This document shows positions 7,375-15,687 of a stretch of DNA of 39,535 bases, piece after piece; position 1 is the stretch's first letter; every line of letters begins with the position of its first letter. Source of the DNA: a virus; the IMG/VR virus record IMGVR_UViG_3300007344_000011, positions 1 through 39,535 of that record. One strand, written 5' to 3'. A program made the position numbers and the translations under genes. A model generated the notes under the pieces. That model was not told the DNA's origin. It made no database searches and was given only the letters and a program-made list of their open reading frames with translations.

Positions 7375-8802
7375 ATGCCAACCATTGACCAGCTCAATCA
7401 GGTTTCAGGCCTGCAGCCATCCGATATTTTTCCGTTGTTCGTTGGCATGTCCCAATCGACACGCCGCGCCACGCTCGCCCAGCTGCTGCAGTTCATGCAA
7501 GACAGCCTGATCCTTCCTAGTCCGGACCTGGCCATTCAGTACGCGGCGCCATCGACGGACGCTTTCGTGGTGCCGATCACCCAGCCAACCACGGGTAACA
7601 CTGACGTCCATTTGATCCTGACCCCGGCGTCTGCATTTGCAAGTGGCACCATTCGGCTCCCGCCCAAGGACGGCCTCAAGGATGGCCAGATTGTGCGTGT
7701 GAACACCACCCAGGCCATCACGGCCCTGACCTTCGACTTGAACGGCGCCAGCACCATCACGGGCGGCCCTACCACCCTGCAGGCGAACAATACGTTTACC
7801 CTCGCCTACAGCATGCCCGCGTCGAATTGGTACATGCTCGAGCGCAGCGTCCCCAATCCTGCAACGGTTGACACCATCCAGACGCTGCTGAATAAAACTT
7901 TCGTGGCGCCGGCCCTGGGCACGCCGATCAGCGGCGACCTGGCCAACTGCCTAAATTTGCCAATCGGATCTGGTGTTTCTGGGCTTGGCGCGGGCGTCGC
8001 CACCTTCTTGTCCCTGGGCACCGCCGCCGCGCTGCTCGCATTGATGACGCCGAACGCCACGGGTAGCGGTTCGCTAGTGTTCAACAGCAGCCCGCTTTTC
8101 ATCGGCCCGCGCCTGGGTACGCCGTTCAGCGGCATTCTGAGTAACTGCACCGGGCTTCCTATCTCGACGGGCGTTGCTGGCCTGGCTGCTGGCGTTGCTG
8201 CCTTCCTGGCGGCTCCCACCTCGGCCACGCTGCTGGCGTTGCTGGCAGATGCCACCGGCACAGGCGCGAACGTATTCAATAACGGGCCAACGCTCATTGC
8301 CCCACGACTGGGAACCCCATTTAGCGGCGACCTTTCCAACTGCATCAATTTGCCAATTTCTACCGGCGTATCTGGTCTGGCTGCGCTGGTGGCGGCATTC
8401 CTGGCTGCGCCATCATCGGCCAACCTGCTGGCGGCGATGACCGATAAGAGCGGAACCGGCCTTTGTGTTTTCGCCAACGGCCCAACGCTCGCCGCTCCAG
8501 TTCTGAATGCGCCATCGTTCGGCGCGCCAGTAACCAAGACCGCGGCGTTCACCTTGGGCGCCACTGAAAACATGGTGATTTGCAACGGGACTGCCACTAT
8601 TCCCGTGACGCTGCCAGCAGCATCGAGCGCGCCAGGACGTACCGTGCGTATCAAGAACATTGCCGCATTCACTGTTACGTCAGCGACCGCAAACGTAGTG
8701 CCGCTTGCTGGTGGTGCTGCAGGTACTGCCATTCTCCCGGCAACTGCAGGTGCTACTGCACTGCTCGTCAGTGATGGCGCCAACTGGATTATCATGGCCT
8801 AA
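7375..8802 (+). CDS. Fibre-like virion protein with three 65-residue repeats
   Basis: 475 residues from ATG 7375 (AAGGGG 10 nt upstream). Residues 1-50 look like an attachment segment (MPTIDQLNQ...FVGMSQSTRRATLAQL). A first beta domain at about 70-170 ends in SNWYML. Three tandem repeats of exactly 65 residues start near residues 180, 245 and 310, each beginning LGTP(I/F)SG(D/I)L.NC and continuing LPI..GV.GL. A truncated fourth copy begins near 375. The C-terminal domain (TIPVTLPAAS...SDGANWIIM) resembles the tip domain of the needle-like protein. Repeats of this type are common in trimeric tail or head fibres. Whether it sits on head or tail cannot be told; it lies next to the gp10/needle pair. 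Confidence 0.75.
   Translation: MPTIDQLNQVSGLQPSDIFPLFVGMSQSTRRATLAQLLQFMQDSLILPSPDLAIQYAAPSTDAFVVPITQPTTGNTDVHLILTPASAFASGTIRLPPKDGLKDGQIVRVNTTQAITALTFDLNGASTITGGPTTLQANNTFTLAYSMPASNWYMLERSVPNPATVDTIQTLLNKTFVAPALGTPISGDLANCLNLPIGSGVSGLGAGVATFLSLGTAAALLALMTPNATGSGSLVFNSSPLFIGPRLGTPFSGILSNCTGLPISTGVAGLAAGVAAFLAAPTSATLLALLADATGTGANVFNNGPTLIAPRLGTPFSGDLSNCINLPISTGVSGLAALVAAFLAAPSSANLLAAMTDKSGTGLCVFANGPTLAAPVLNAPSFGAPVTKTAAFTLGATENMVICNGTATIPVTLPAASSAPGRTVRIKNIAAFTVTSATANVVPLAGGAAGTAILPATAGATALLVSDGANWIIMA
7912..8496 (+). repeat. Three tandem 195-bp coding repeats
   Basis: Repeat units begin at 7912, 8107 and 8302, with a partial fourth at 8497. The spacing is exactly 195 bp, or 65 codons. Each encodes an LGTP-x-SG motif followed by NC, LPI, GVSGL/GVAGL, an AAFLAAP-type helix, and a ...G.G..VF..GP end. 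The repeats are better conserved at protein than at DNA level, which points to old duplication. Confidence 0.85.
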
Positions 8803-8840
8803 CGACCACACCCACCGACCACCACTTAGGAATACCGAAA

Positions 8841-9149
8841 ATGACTATCAAGGCACCGATTAACCCAGCCTACGGGAATGGCCAGCTCGTCGCGGCCACC
8901 ACCACGGCGGCCACCATCACCCTGGGGGCGAGCACCAAGCAAGTGATGTTCCTCAACCTGGGCCCACAGTCTGCCTATGTACGCATGACTCCGGGCGCCG
9001 TTGTTGATGCCAGCCAGGTGGACGCCATCCTGCCGGTCAATATCCCGGTGGTGTACACCAAGTTTGAAGACATTCGGACTATCAGTCTTGTGTCGACTAG
9101 CACCTCGTCCATCCACGTAATGCCGTGCGAAGGCCTGGCCGGCTTCTAA
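8841..9149 (+). CDS. Small beta-rich virion protein, unknown
   Basis: 102 residues, rich in Thr, Ala, Val and Ile. It has alternating strand patterns (QVMFLNLGPQSAYVRMTPG, TISLVSTSTSSIHVMP) and no signal peptide, membrane segment or catalytic motif. TTAGGAAT lies about 10 nt before the ATG, inside a leader resembling several other genes of this phage. Placement between the fibre-like gene and another small beta-rich protein suggests a decoration, head-fibre-base or tail accessory protein. I do not recognise the family. Confidence 0.7.
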   Translation: MTIKAPINPAYGNGQLVAATTTAATITLGASTKQVMFLNLGPQSAYVRMTPGAVVDASQVDAILPVNIPVVYTKFEDIRTISLVSTSTSSIHVMPCEGLAGF

Positions 9150-9160
9150 GGGGAACTGAC

Positions 9161-9505
9161 ATGGCAATCACCTACAGCAAGCTTTTTGAACCGGCCGCAT
9201 TAACCGCCGTCGCGGCCACCCTGTACACCGTCCCAACCGTGCCAGGTTCCAGCCTGTTACGCGGTGGCCGTATGCGGCTGACCAACACCAGCGGCACCCC
9301 AAAAACTGGGCGCCTGTACGCGGTTCCGGCCGGCCAGGTCGCCTCGGATACCTACATTTTCTTCAGTGACCAGACGGTGCCGGCGTTCGGATATGTCGAC
9401 GTCGACATCCCAATCCTTGCGGCCGGTGATTATCTGCAGGCCCTGGCCAATGGCGGCGCAGGCGTAAATGCACAGCTCATCGCGGGCGGGGTATTCAGCG
9501 CATGA
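9161..9505 (+). CDS. Small virion structural protein, beta-sandwich type
   Basis: 114 residues from ATG 9161 (GGGGAACTGAC upstream). The pattern TLYTVPTVPGSSLLRGGRMR ... TGRLYAVPAGQ ... DYLQALANGGAGVNAQLIAG is often seen in small phage virion proteins next to fibre genes. These form trimeric beta-sandwich or decoration-like modules. Its TGA overlaps the next ATG (ATGA), coupling it to the hydroxylase gene. The precise role is unknown. Confidence 0.7.
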   Translation: MAITYSKLFEPAALTAVAATLYTVPTVPGSSLLRGGRMRLTNTSGTPKTGRLYAVPAGQVASDTYIFFSDQTVPAFGYVDVDIPILAAGDYLQALANGGAGVNAQLIAGGVFSA

Positions 9506-10098
9506 AACACTTCCTACGCATTGCCGATCAGGTCGACGTCATGCCGTTGCTGTTGGCCATCCAGCGGCGCCCAGAGTTATGGGCTGAAGACACGTATTTG
9601 CGCCATTACCCCCAAGGCCCTTTTGAGGATGTTGAAACCATTTTCCTACGCTTTCCTGTACGCATCTTTTTTGATGATGAGGACGTCGCCGAGCAAGAAC
9701 GCAAGGTAGAGCTATACAAGGCCAATATGCTCCCGGGGTTCGATCAGCATGAGTCGATCGATTATCCGAACTATGCGCTGTTCCCAGAAGCGCGGGAGCT
9801 TGTGCGTGCGCTCATGACTCGAGTGAGCGGCGTTCGCCTGGGGCGCGTGATGATCAACAAGGTTCGCCCGGGCGGCCGAATCTTTCCACATGCCGATTCA
9901 CCGGAGCACGCCAACTACTGGAACAACCGCTTGCACATCGTCCTGCAGTCGCTACCGGGCAATGACTTCAGGTGCATGGACGAGCATGTCCACATGCGAA
10001 CCGGTGAGGTCTGGTGGTTTGATCACCGGCTTGAGCATGAAGTTATCAACAATAGCGCGGATGATCGCATTCATCTGCTGATCGATATTCGGAGCTGA
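9502..10098 (+). CDS. 2-oxoglutarate/Fe(II) dioxygenase, aspartyl/asparaginyl beta-hydroxylase-like
   Basis: 198 residues. The C-terminal 90 residues carry the full signature of the Asp/Asn beta-hydroxylase fold. The HxD metal pair is H130-A-D132, followed by NRLHIVLQ, GEVWWFDH, the distal histidine H179 (LEHEVINNS), and R189 (DDRIHLLID), which would bind the 2-oxoglutarate carboxylate. Such enzymes hydroxylate Asp or Asn side chains; related phage copies are of unknown substrate. The gene is translationally coupled (ATGA) to a small virion protein and followed by a GNAT gene, all inside the late structural operon. A virion-protein modification role is possible but inferred. All catalytic residues appear intact. 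Confidence 0.85.
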   Translation: MKHFLRIADQVDVMPLLLAIQRRPELWAEDTYLRHYPQGPFEDVETIFLRFPVRIFFDDEDVAEQERKVELYKANMLPGFDQHESIDYPNYALFPEARELVRALMTRVSGVRLGRVMINKVRPGGRIFPHADSPEHANYWNNRLHIVLQSLPGNDFRCMDEHVHMRTGEVWWFDHRLEHEVINNSADDRIHLLIDIRS

Positions 10099-10102
10099 TC
10101 CT

Positions 10103-10564
10103 ATGCTGACTGCACACGTCGAGCCGCTCATGTCCCAGATTGAGGAAATGAAAGCCCTATTTCCCCTGCACTACGAGGAACTTGCGCTTAATCAGGACAA
10201 GGTGCCGCTGTCGCCTCAATGGCACGTCTACGAGCAGCGCGAGGCCCGCGGCGAGACGGTGTATGTCACGTTGCGCGAGGAAGGCGCCCTGCTGGGTTAC
10301 ATCGTCATGTTCGTGGCGCCTGGCCTGCATTATGAGACCTGCTTAACTGCCCACATGGACATCCTGTTTGTGCGCCCTGATCGGCGCGACGCGGCCGCCA
10401 AGGGCGTGTTCCTCATGATGGATACCCTCGAGGCCGAATTGCGGCGCCGCGGCGTCAAGCGCTGGTTTATGGGAACCAAGCTGCATAAGGACATCGGCGC
10501 AATTTTTAAACGCCGTGGGTTCACTCCGGTCGAAGTCACACATTCCAAATGGTTGGGAGAATAA
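10103..10564 (+). CDS. GNAT-family N-acetyltransferase
   Basis: 153 residues. The ATG 10103 has GGAG 8 nt upstream; a second ATG at 10130 is possible. The order fits GNAT: strands VYVTLREEGALLGYIVMFV, then MDILFVRPDRRDAAAKG (acetyl-CoA motif A, with the basic R-x-x-x-x-A-x-x-G turn) leading into a helix (VFLMMDTLEAELRRRGVKR), then IGAIFKRRGFTPVEV (motif B with the typical late aromatic). These enzymes acetylate amines using acetyl-CoA. GNATs of this type sit between tail and ejection genes in several podoviruses, and their substrate is not established. Co-expression with the neighbouring hydroxylase suggests both act late. Confidence 0.82.
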   Translation: MLTAHVEPLMSQIEEMKALFPLHYEELALNQDKVPLSPQWHVYEQREARGETVYVTLREEGALLGYIVMFVAPGLHYETCLTAHMDILFVRPDRRDAAAKGVFLMMDTLEAELRRRGVKRWFMGTKLHKDIGAIFKRRGFTPVEVTHSKWLGE

Positions 10565-10566
10565 TC

Positions 10567-11199
10567 ATGGTCGCTACAGCAGTAGGAGTTGCAACGGTAG
10601 CTGGCGGAGTTTACGGGGCCAGCCAGTCGAAAAAGGCAGCGAATAAGGCAGCTGATGCGCAATCAGAAGCGAGCCAGGCCGGTATCGATGAGCAGCGCCG
10701 CCAGTTCGATAAGGTTCAAGAATTGCTGTCGCCCTATGTGAAAGCCGGCACCGGGAGTTTGGCGGCCCAGCAAAACCTGATTGGGCTAAACGGGGCCAAG
10801 GCCCAGCAAGCGGCAATTGATGCGCTTCGAGCATCACCCGCATATACATCTGCCATGCGATCCGGTACCGATACCATCAACGCCAATGCGTCGGCTACCG
10901 GTGGCCTGCGCGGCGGCAATACCCAGGAAGCGCTGGGCCGGTTTGGTGGAGACCTGCTGACCAACTTGGTGCAGAGCCAGTTTTCCAACCTGGGCGGATT
11001 GACCAACCTGGGCCAGAACTCGGCGGCGCAGACTGGCAGCGCGGCCATGTCCAGCGGCAACAACATTGCCGGGCTTCTCCAGCAGCAGGGAGCGGCCCAG
11101 GCTGGCGGCTATATCGCAACTGGCAATGCAAATTCACAGATTGCCAATTCGTTAACATCTGGTCTCGGCGCCTTCCTTGGCGCTGGCGGCAAGTTCTGA
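10567..11199 (+). CDS. DNA ejection (pilot) protein, P22 gp7-like
   Basis: 210 residues from ATG 10567 (GGGAGA 6 nt upstream); P22 gp7 is about 229. The N-terminus is a hydrophobic Ala/Gly/Val stretch followed by GASQSKKAANKAADAQSEA. This layout is common to the small injected proteins that are packaged in the head and form a conduit across the cell envelope. Then come FDKVQELLSPYVKAGTGSL and long Gly/Asn/Gln/Ala-rich amphipathic stretches. It is followed directly by gp20-like and gp16-like genes, the same trio order (7-20-16) as P22. Confidence 0.85.
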   Translation: MVATAVGVATVAGGVYGASQSKKAANKAADAQSEASQAGIDEQRRQFDKVQELLSPYVKAGTGSLAAQQNLIGLNGAKAQQAAIDALRASPAYTSAMRSGTDTINANASATGGLRGGNTQEALGRFGGDLLTNLVQSQFSNLGGLTNLGQNSAAQTGSAAMSSGNNIAGLLQQQGAAQAGGYIATGNANSQIANSLTSGLGAFLGAGGKF

Positions 11200-11209
11200 G
11201 GCTCGAAAA

Positions 11210-12523
11210 ATGGACCCTATCAACTACAGCGGCTCGCTCATCGGTCTGACACAAGACCCGGCACAGGCGCTCATGGGCGGCCTGAAGACTGGTGCGGCCG
11301 TGGCTGACCTGCAATATCAATCACAGCAGCGCCAACTCCAGCAGCAGGCTATGCAGCGTCAGCAAACCGACCTGTCTGCGTTGATGGCAAATCCCAATCC
11401 GACTGCCCAGGATTATGCAAATTACACGATGCGCAATCCCCAGGCTGCAGAAGCAACCAAGCAAGCTTTCGGCCTGCTGGATGAACAACGCCAGAAACAA
11501 ACCATTGGCGTAGCGTCCAAGGTTTATAGCGCACTGCAGGCGGGCCGCGCTGACCTGGCAGACCAAATCCTCGAAGCCCAGGAACAGGCCCATGGCAACG
11601 GCGGAAACCCTGGCGACCTCGAGTCTACGAAAGTGCTGCGCGAGCTGGTAAAGACTGATCCAAAGCAGGCCACGCAAATGGCCGGTCTGTTTCTGTCATC
11701 CGCGATGGGGGCAAAAAACTTCTCTGGCGCCTTTGGCGCTATCGGCAAGGAGGCGCGGGAATCTGAAGCCTTCCCCGTCGCGCAGCAGCAGGCACAGGCC
11801 AACCTGGCCGACACCAAAGGCCAGACGGCCGCCCGCGAAACCGAGTTGGGGTACAAGGCCCAGGAACTGGAAATTAAACGCGATGACACCAAAATCAAGG
11901 CGCTGACTGCGCAACTCGGCAAGGAAACCAACGAGCTTAAAAAACAGGAAATTCAGTCAAAGCTGAATGACGCCCAGGCGGCGCGGGATCAGAAGCAAGT
12001 CGACAAGGTGGCCAAGTACCAGGGGATTGCGGCGAAGGTAGACGATGCGCTCGACAACATCGCCAGAATCAAAAACTCCCCCGGCCTCGATGCGAACTTT
12101 GGTGTTCGTGGCGCGATTCCAAACATCCCCGGTACCGATGCTGCTGATGCTGCAGCCGCCATTGAAAACTTGAAGGGCAAGGCATTCATGGCTGCTTACG
12201 AGGGCCTGAAGGGTGGCGGGCCAATCACCGATATCGAGGGCACCAAGGGCACCGACGCCATGGCCGCGCTGGGCAAGTCGCAAAGCAAAGAATCGTTCCT
12301 GAAAAACCTCAACATCATGGAAAAAATCCTCAAGGACAATAAGGAACGTATGGCCTTCGAGACCGGCCAGGTAAACAAAGAACATGCCCCGGTGGCTATT
12401 GCCAGCCACCCGGTTTATGGCGACATCACCCAGGCGCGCATTGATGCGATTGCCGCCAAGGCCGGCTTGACCAAGGAACAGAAAGCCGAACTCGTGACGC
12501 GACTCCAGCAAGGGGGCCAGTGA
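11210..12523 (+). CDS. DNA ejection protein, P22 gp20-like
   Basis: 437 residues from ATG 11210, with GAGG 8 nt upstream overlapping the previous stop; P22 gp20 is about 471. It is largely alpha-helical and Gln/Ala/Lys-rich: a Gln-rich segment at residues 30-55 and a long coiled-coil-like stretch at about 190-275 (ETELGYKAQELEIKRDDTKI...). A C-terminal region (ALDNIARIKNSPGLDANFGV..., GTKGTDAMAALGKSQSKESF) resembles phage internal virion proteins. It should be ejected with the DNA. The stop codon shares one base with the next ATG. Confidence 0.85.
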   Translation: MDPINYSGSLIGLTQDPAQALMGGLKTGAAVADLQYQSQQRQLQQQAMQRQQTDLSALMANPNPTAQDYANYTMRNPQAAEATKQAFGLLDEQRQKQTIGVASKVYSALQAGRADLADQILEAQEQAHGNGGNPGDLESTKVLRELVKTDPKQATQMAGLFLSSAMGAKNFSGAFGAIGKEARESEAFPVAQQQAQANLADTKGQTAARETELGYKAQELEIKRDDTKIKALTAQLGKETNELKKQEIQSKLNDAQAARDQKQVDKVAKYQGIAAKVDDALDNIARIKNSPGLDANFGVRGAIPNIPGTDAADAAAAIENLKGKAFMAAYEGLKGGGPITDIEGTKGTDAMAALGKSQSKESFLKNLNIMEKILKDNKERMAFETGQVNKEHAPVAIASHPVYGDITQARIDAIAAKAGLTKEQKAELVTRLQQGGQ

Positions 12524-15500
12524 TGCCTTTCCCAAAATCGTTTGATGATCCGGCCTATGACGCCGCCGATGCGGCCGCCGCTGCAAAGGTGGGCATTGAC
12601 CCCATTCTTTTGCAGTCCGTGCGCAAGGTTGGCGAGCGCTCGAATGCCGACCAAGTGAGTGAGAAGGACGCGACCACCCCCTACCAGTTCATCCCGGAAA
12701 CCCGCGCCGCCATCCTGAAAAAATACGGCATCGACGTCACGCTGAATCCTGAGAATGCGGCACTCGGCGCCGGGTACTTGATCAAGGAGGGCCTTGACCG
12801 TAACGGCGGCAAAGCTCGAGAGGCAATCGCGGAATACCATGGCGGCCTTGATCGGTCGCAACATGGCCCGATCAACAAGGCATACGTCAATCGGGTGCTG
12901 GGAGTCACCCAGGATTCATTCCTCGAGCAGATGGCCAACGACATCAAAAACGCGCCGGCCCCGCCAAAGGCTGCCACCCAGGAAGCGGATAATGCGACCA
13001 CTGCTGAAAGCCCCAAGACGACGGCCGATGCGGTAGAGAATGATCCGCTTCTTGACCTGGCCACCACTATCCGCGATGAGCCGTCGACCGGCGCCAAGGT
13101 GCAAGACTTCTTTACCGGCGAGCTTCGCAAGACGCCAGAAACCGAGGCGGCCGAGGACTGGACACAACTTCCCGAATCGCTCAACAACTATGGCTGGAAA
13201 GGCTGGAAAACCGCCGTGGGCACCACCTTTGCCAGTCCGGCCGAGGCGGCCAAGGTCATCAAATCGAACTTCCCAGAGGTCGAGGTGCGCCAGGACGCGA
13301 AGGGCAACTACATCATCAAGTCGGCCGAGAACGGAAAAGACTACGCGATCAAGCCAGGCTTCAAGGTTTCCGACATCCCGCGTGCCGTTGGCTCTGTGGC
13401 TGCCTTCAGTCGAATCGCGGCAATCCCAAGCATCGTTGGCCAGGCCATGGGCGCGGCCGGCGTGCAGGCGGCTATCGAGGGCAGCCAGGCGCTTACCGGT
13501 GGCGAGTTCAACCCCGAGGAAGTCGGAATTGCTGGCGCGGTTGGCGGCCTTGTCCCGGCCGTTTCTCGTGTCGGCGGTGCGGTAGCCTCGAGGCTTGGCG
13601 CTGGAAAGGTAGCCGGCGCAGCTGATGACGTGGCCAAGGCGGCACCACCCCCAGCAGCGGCCCCTGCTCGAGCAGCTGGCGAGCCAGTAGCTGTTCCCGA
13701 AGTGGTGCCCCCGGCGAACCCAGTACAGGCCCGCGCCGCGCAAGCTGATGTGAGCGCCGCCAGCGCAGCGCCTGGGGCAAAAGAAGCCGCGCCCGTATGG
13801 ACATGGCGCTCGGATGGTGAAGTGCATCCTGTTGACCTGATCGATGAGACATTCACGTCGCCGGTAAATGGCCGGGAATATCAGCGCATTCTCTATCAGG
13901 GAAAGTCGACTTACGTGCCAAAGGATGAACTTTCGCCGCCAGGCGCTCCAGCCCAGGCAGCAGCACAGGCCGCACCAGTTGAGGCTGCTGTCCAGGCTGC
14001 GCCCGTTGAGGCTGTGGCAGAAAGCGCACCGGCACCCACTCCAACCCCTAGCGCAGCCGAGAGCGCGGCTACAGCGGCCCCACAGCTCGGCCAATCCGAA
14101 CTGGCAGCCCTGACCAAAGAGGCGGCCGGTACCGGTAGAGCAGCAACTCGCGCTCAAAAGATTTTGGCCGAACAGGCGGCGCCCGACATGGCCACGGTCA
14201 AATCAGCCGAACGCCTGGGCATTGCCGACAATCTGCAAGCCGATCACGTCACGACCAATCAAGAGTTCCGGGAGCTTTCCCAGGCCATCAAGTCGGTACC
14301 GGGCTCGGCTGCTCGAGCCCAGGAACTCGAGGGCCTCAAGGTAGTGGCTAAACGCGCTGATGATCTAGTCGAGGAACTAGGCGGCACGCACGACCTGAGC
14401 ACGCTTTCCCAGAACATCAAGAACAGCATGGTGGCCACAAAGGATCAGCTCGAGGAACAGGCAAACCAGCTGTACCGCCAAATCCGTGAAGCCATCCCAA
14501 CCGAAACCCGTGCAGCCGCGCCCAAGGTGCTGGAGTTCATCCAGGGTCGCGCCAATGCCATGGGCGGCGTGGAAAACTTGAGCACGCTTGAAAAGTCCAT
14601 CGTCAAAAAGCTGAGCCCGAAAACTGTCACCACCACCGAGAAAATTCCAGCCCGTGCCGGCGTAACCTCGGCCAGCACCCGCAAGGTAGATACCACGCTT
14701 GAGCCGCGGTATGCGCTGGTGGACGATGTGCGCCAAACGATCGGCAACGCCGCACGCGCTCGCGGCCCATTCAGTGACGCGGATACCGGTCTGGCGAAAA
14801 AGCTGTACAGCCTGATCACCGAGGATCAGGACGCGGCGGCAGGACTGTACGGCATGGCCGAAATATCGAGCGCCGCAAAGGCTGCTGTACGCACGCGCAA
14901 GGCGCTCGAGAATGACACCGTGGCCCTGTTCGGGAAAAACCTCGGCAATTCTCTGGTGGGCAACCTGGCGGGCGGTACCAAGGCCCTAGCAGCTGGTGAC
15001 ACTGCAAAATTCCTGAAGGTTCTTAACGCGGTGCCCAAGGATCAGCGTCAAGAGGTTGTGGCCTCGGCCTTGAACTATGCGTTTGGAAAATCAGCAAAGT
15101 CTGGCGACATGAGCTTTCACGCATACGCCCGCTGGTTTGAGGGTCTGCAGAAAAATAAACAGGCCTATACCGCTGTGATGTCCAACCTGCCGCCCAGCGC
15201 CCGCCAGTCGCTCCACGATCTGTACAAGGTATCGAATGGGATTTCCCTTTCGAGCAAAGAGCGGATTGTCACCGGCCGACTGAATGCCATCACCAAGGAA
15301 CTCGAGGGCGCTGATACGGCCATGGAACGGGTTTACGATGTCGTCAAGAAGGTGGCAGGCACCGCGGCGCTCGAGGGCGCATCATCTGCAGTCGGGCTTC
15401 CCGGTGCTGGCCTGGCTGCTGGCCTGATGAACGCGCTGAAGACGAAAACCCCAGTGATGCAGGCGGCTGATAAGCTTCTGTCGTCGCCTGAGTTCATCGC

Positions 15501-15675
15501 CATGGCCAGGGCCTCGGCCACCAGTGAGGGCCCGAAGGCCGCAACGGTAAAACGCCTGGCAGCCTCAAAGCGTATGCGGCAATTCTTCAAGGAAGCCGGG
15601 AGCCCACCAGAAATGCGTGATCATGAAAAATGGCTGATGAGCCTGTTTCAGTCGTCCAACCAAACCAAGAAATAG
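12523..15675 (+). CDS. Large DNA ejection protein with lytic transglycosylase domain, P22 gp16-like
   Basis: 1050 residues from ATG 12523 (AGGGGG 6 nt upstream); GTG 12520 is possible but too close. P22 gp16 is only about 609. Residues 15-110 are an SLT-type transglycosylase: IDPILLQSVRKVGERSNADQ with probable catalytic E38, then TTPYQFIPETRAAILKKYGI, ENAALGAGYLI and AIAEYHGGLDR. This domain would open peptidoglycan during ejection. There is an Ala/Gly-rich hydrophobic stretch near residues 290-340. Ala/Pro-rich linkers at about 370-530 enclose a small folded insert (WTWRSDGEVHPVDLID). The helical C-terminal half ends near the tailspike gene. The extra 400 residues are mostly the linkers and C-terminal helices. 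Confidence 0.88.
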   Translation: MPFPKSFDDPAYDAADAAAAAKVGIDPILLQSVRKVGERSNADQVSEKDATTPYQFIPETRAAILKKYGIDVTLNPENAALGAGYLIKEGLDRNGGKAREAIAEYHGGLDRSQHGPINKAYVNRVLGVTQDSFLEQMANDIKNAPAPPKAATQEADNATTAESPKTTADAVENDPLLDLATTIRDEPSTGAKVQDFFTGELRKTPETEAAEDWTQLPESLNNYGWKGWKTAVGTTFASPAEAAKVIKSNFPEVEVRQDAKGNYIIKSAENGKDYAIKPGFKVSDIPRAVGSVAAFSRIAAIPSIVGQAMGAAGVQAAIEGSQALTGGEFNPEEVGIAGAVGGLVPAVSRVGGAVASRLGAGKVAGAADDVAKAAPPPAAAPARAAGEPVAVPEVVPPANPVQARAAQADVSAASAAPGAKEAAPVWTWRSDGEVHPVDLIDETFTSPVNGREYQRILYQGKSTYVPKDELSPPGAPAQAAAQAAPVEAAVQAAPVEAVAESAPAPTPTPSAAESAATAAPQLGQSELAALTKEAAGTGRAATRAQKILAEQAAPDMATVKSAERLGIADNLQADHVTTNQEFRELSQAIKSVPGSAARAQELEGLKVVAKRADDLVEELGGTHDLSTLSQNIKNSMVATKDQLEEQANQLYRQIREAIPTETRAAAPKVLEFIQGRANAMGGVENLSTLEKSIVKKLSPKTVTTTEKIPARAGVTSASTRKVDTTLEPRYALVDDVRQTIGNAARARGPFSDADTGLAKKLYSLITEDQDAAAGLYGMAEISSAAKAAVRTRKALENDTVALFGKNLGNSLVGNLAGGTKALAAGDTAKFLKVLNAVPKDQRQEVVASALNYAFGKSAKSGDMSFHAYARWFEGLQKNKQAYTAVMSNLPPSARQSLHDLYKVSNGISLSSKERIVTGRLNAITKELEGADTAMERVYDVVKKVAGTAALEGASSAVGLPGAGLAAGLMNALKTKTPVMQAADKLLSSPEFIAMARASATSEGPKAATVKRLAASKRMRQFFKEAGSPPEMRDHEKWLMSLFQSSNQTKK

Positions 15676-15687
15676 GAAGTCATCCAA

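Noticed and set aside
7806-8795. Minus-strand frame with apparent repeats opposite the fibre gene
   Set aside because: The repeats simply reflect the 195-bp coding repeats on the plus strand.
12916-14157. Minus-strand open frame of about 413 codons opposite the large ejection gene
   Set aside because: Composition rich in Cys, Arg, Gly and Ser as in shadow frames; no conserved motif; lies fully within a confident gene.
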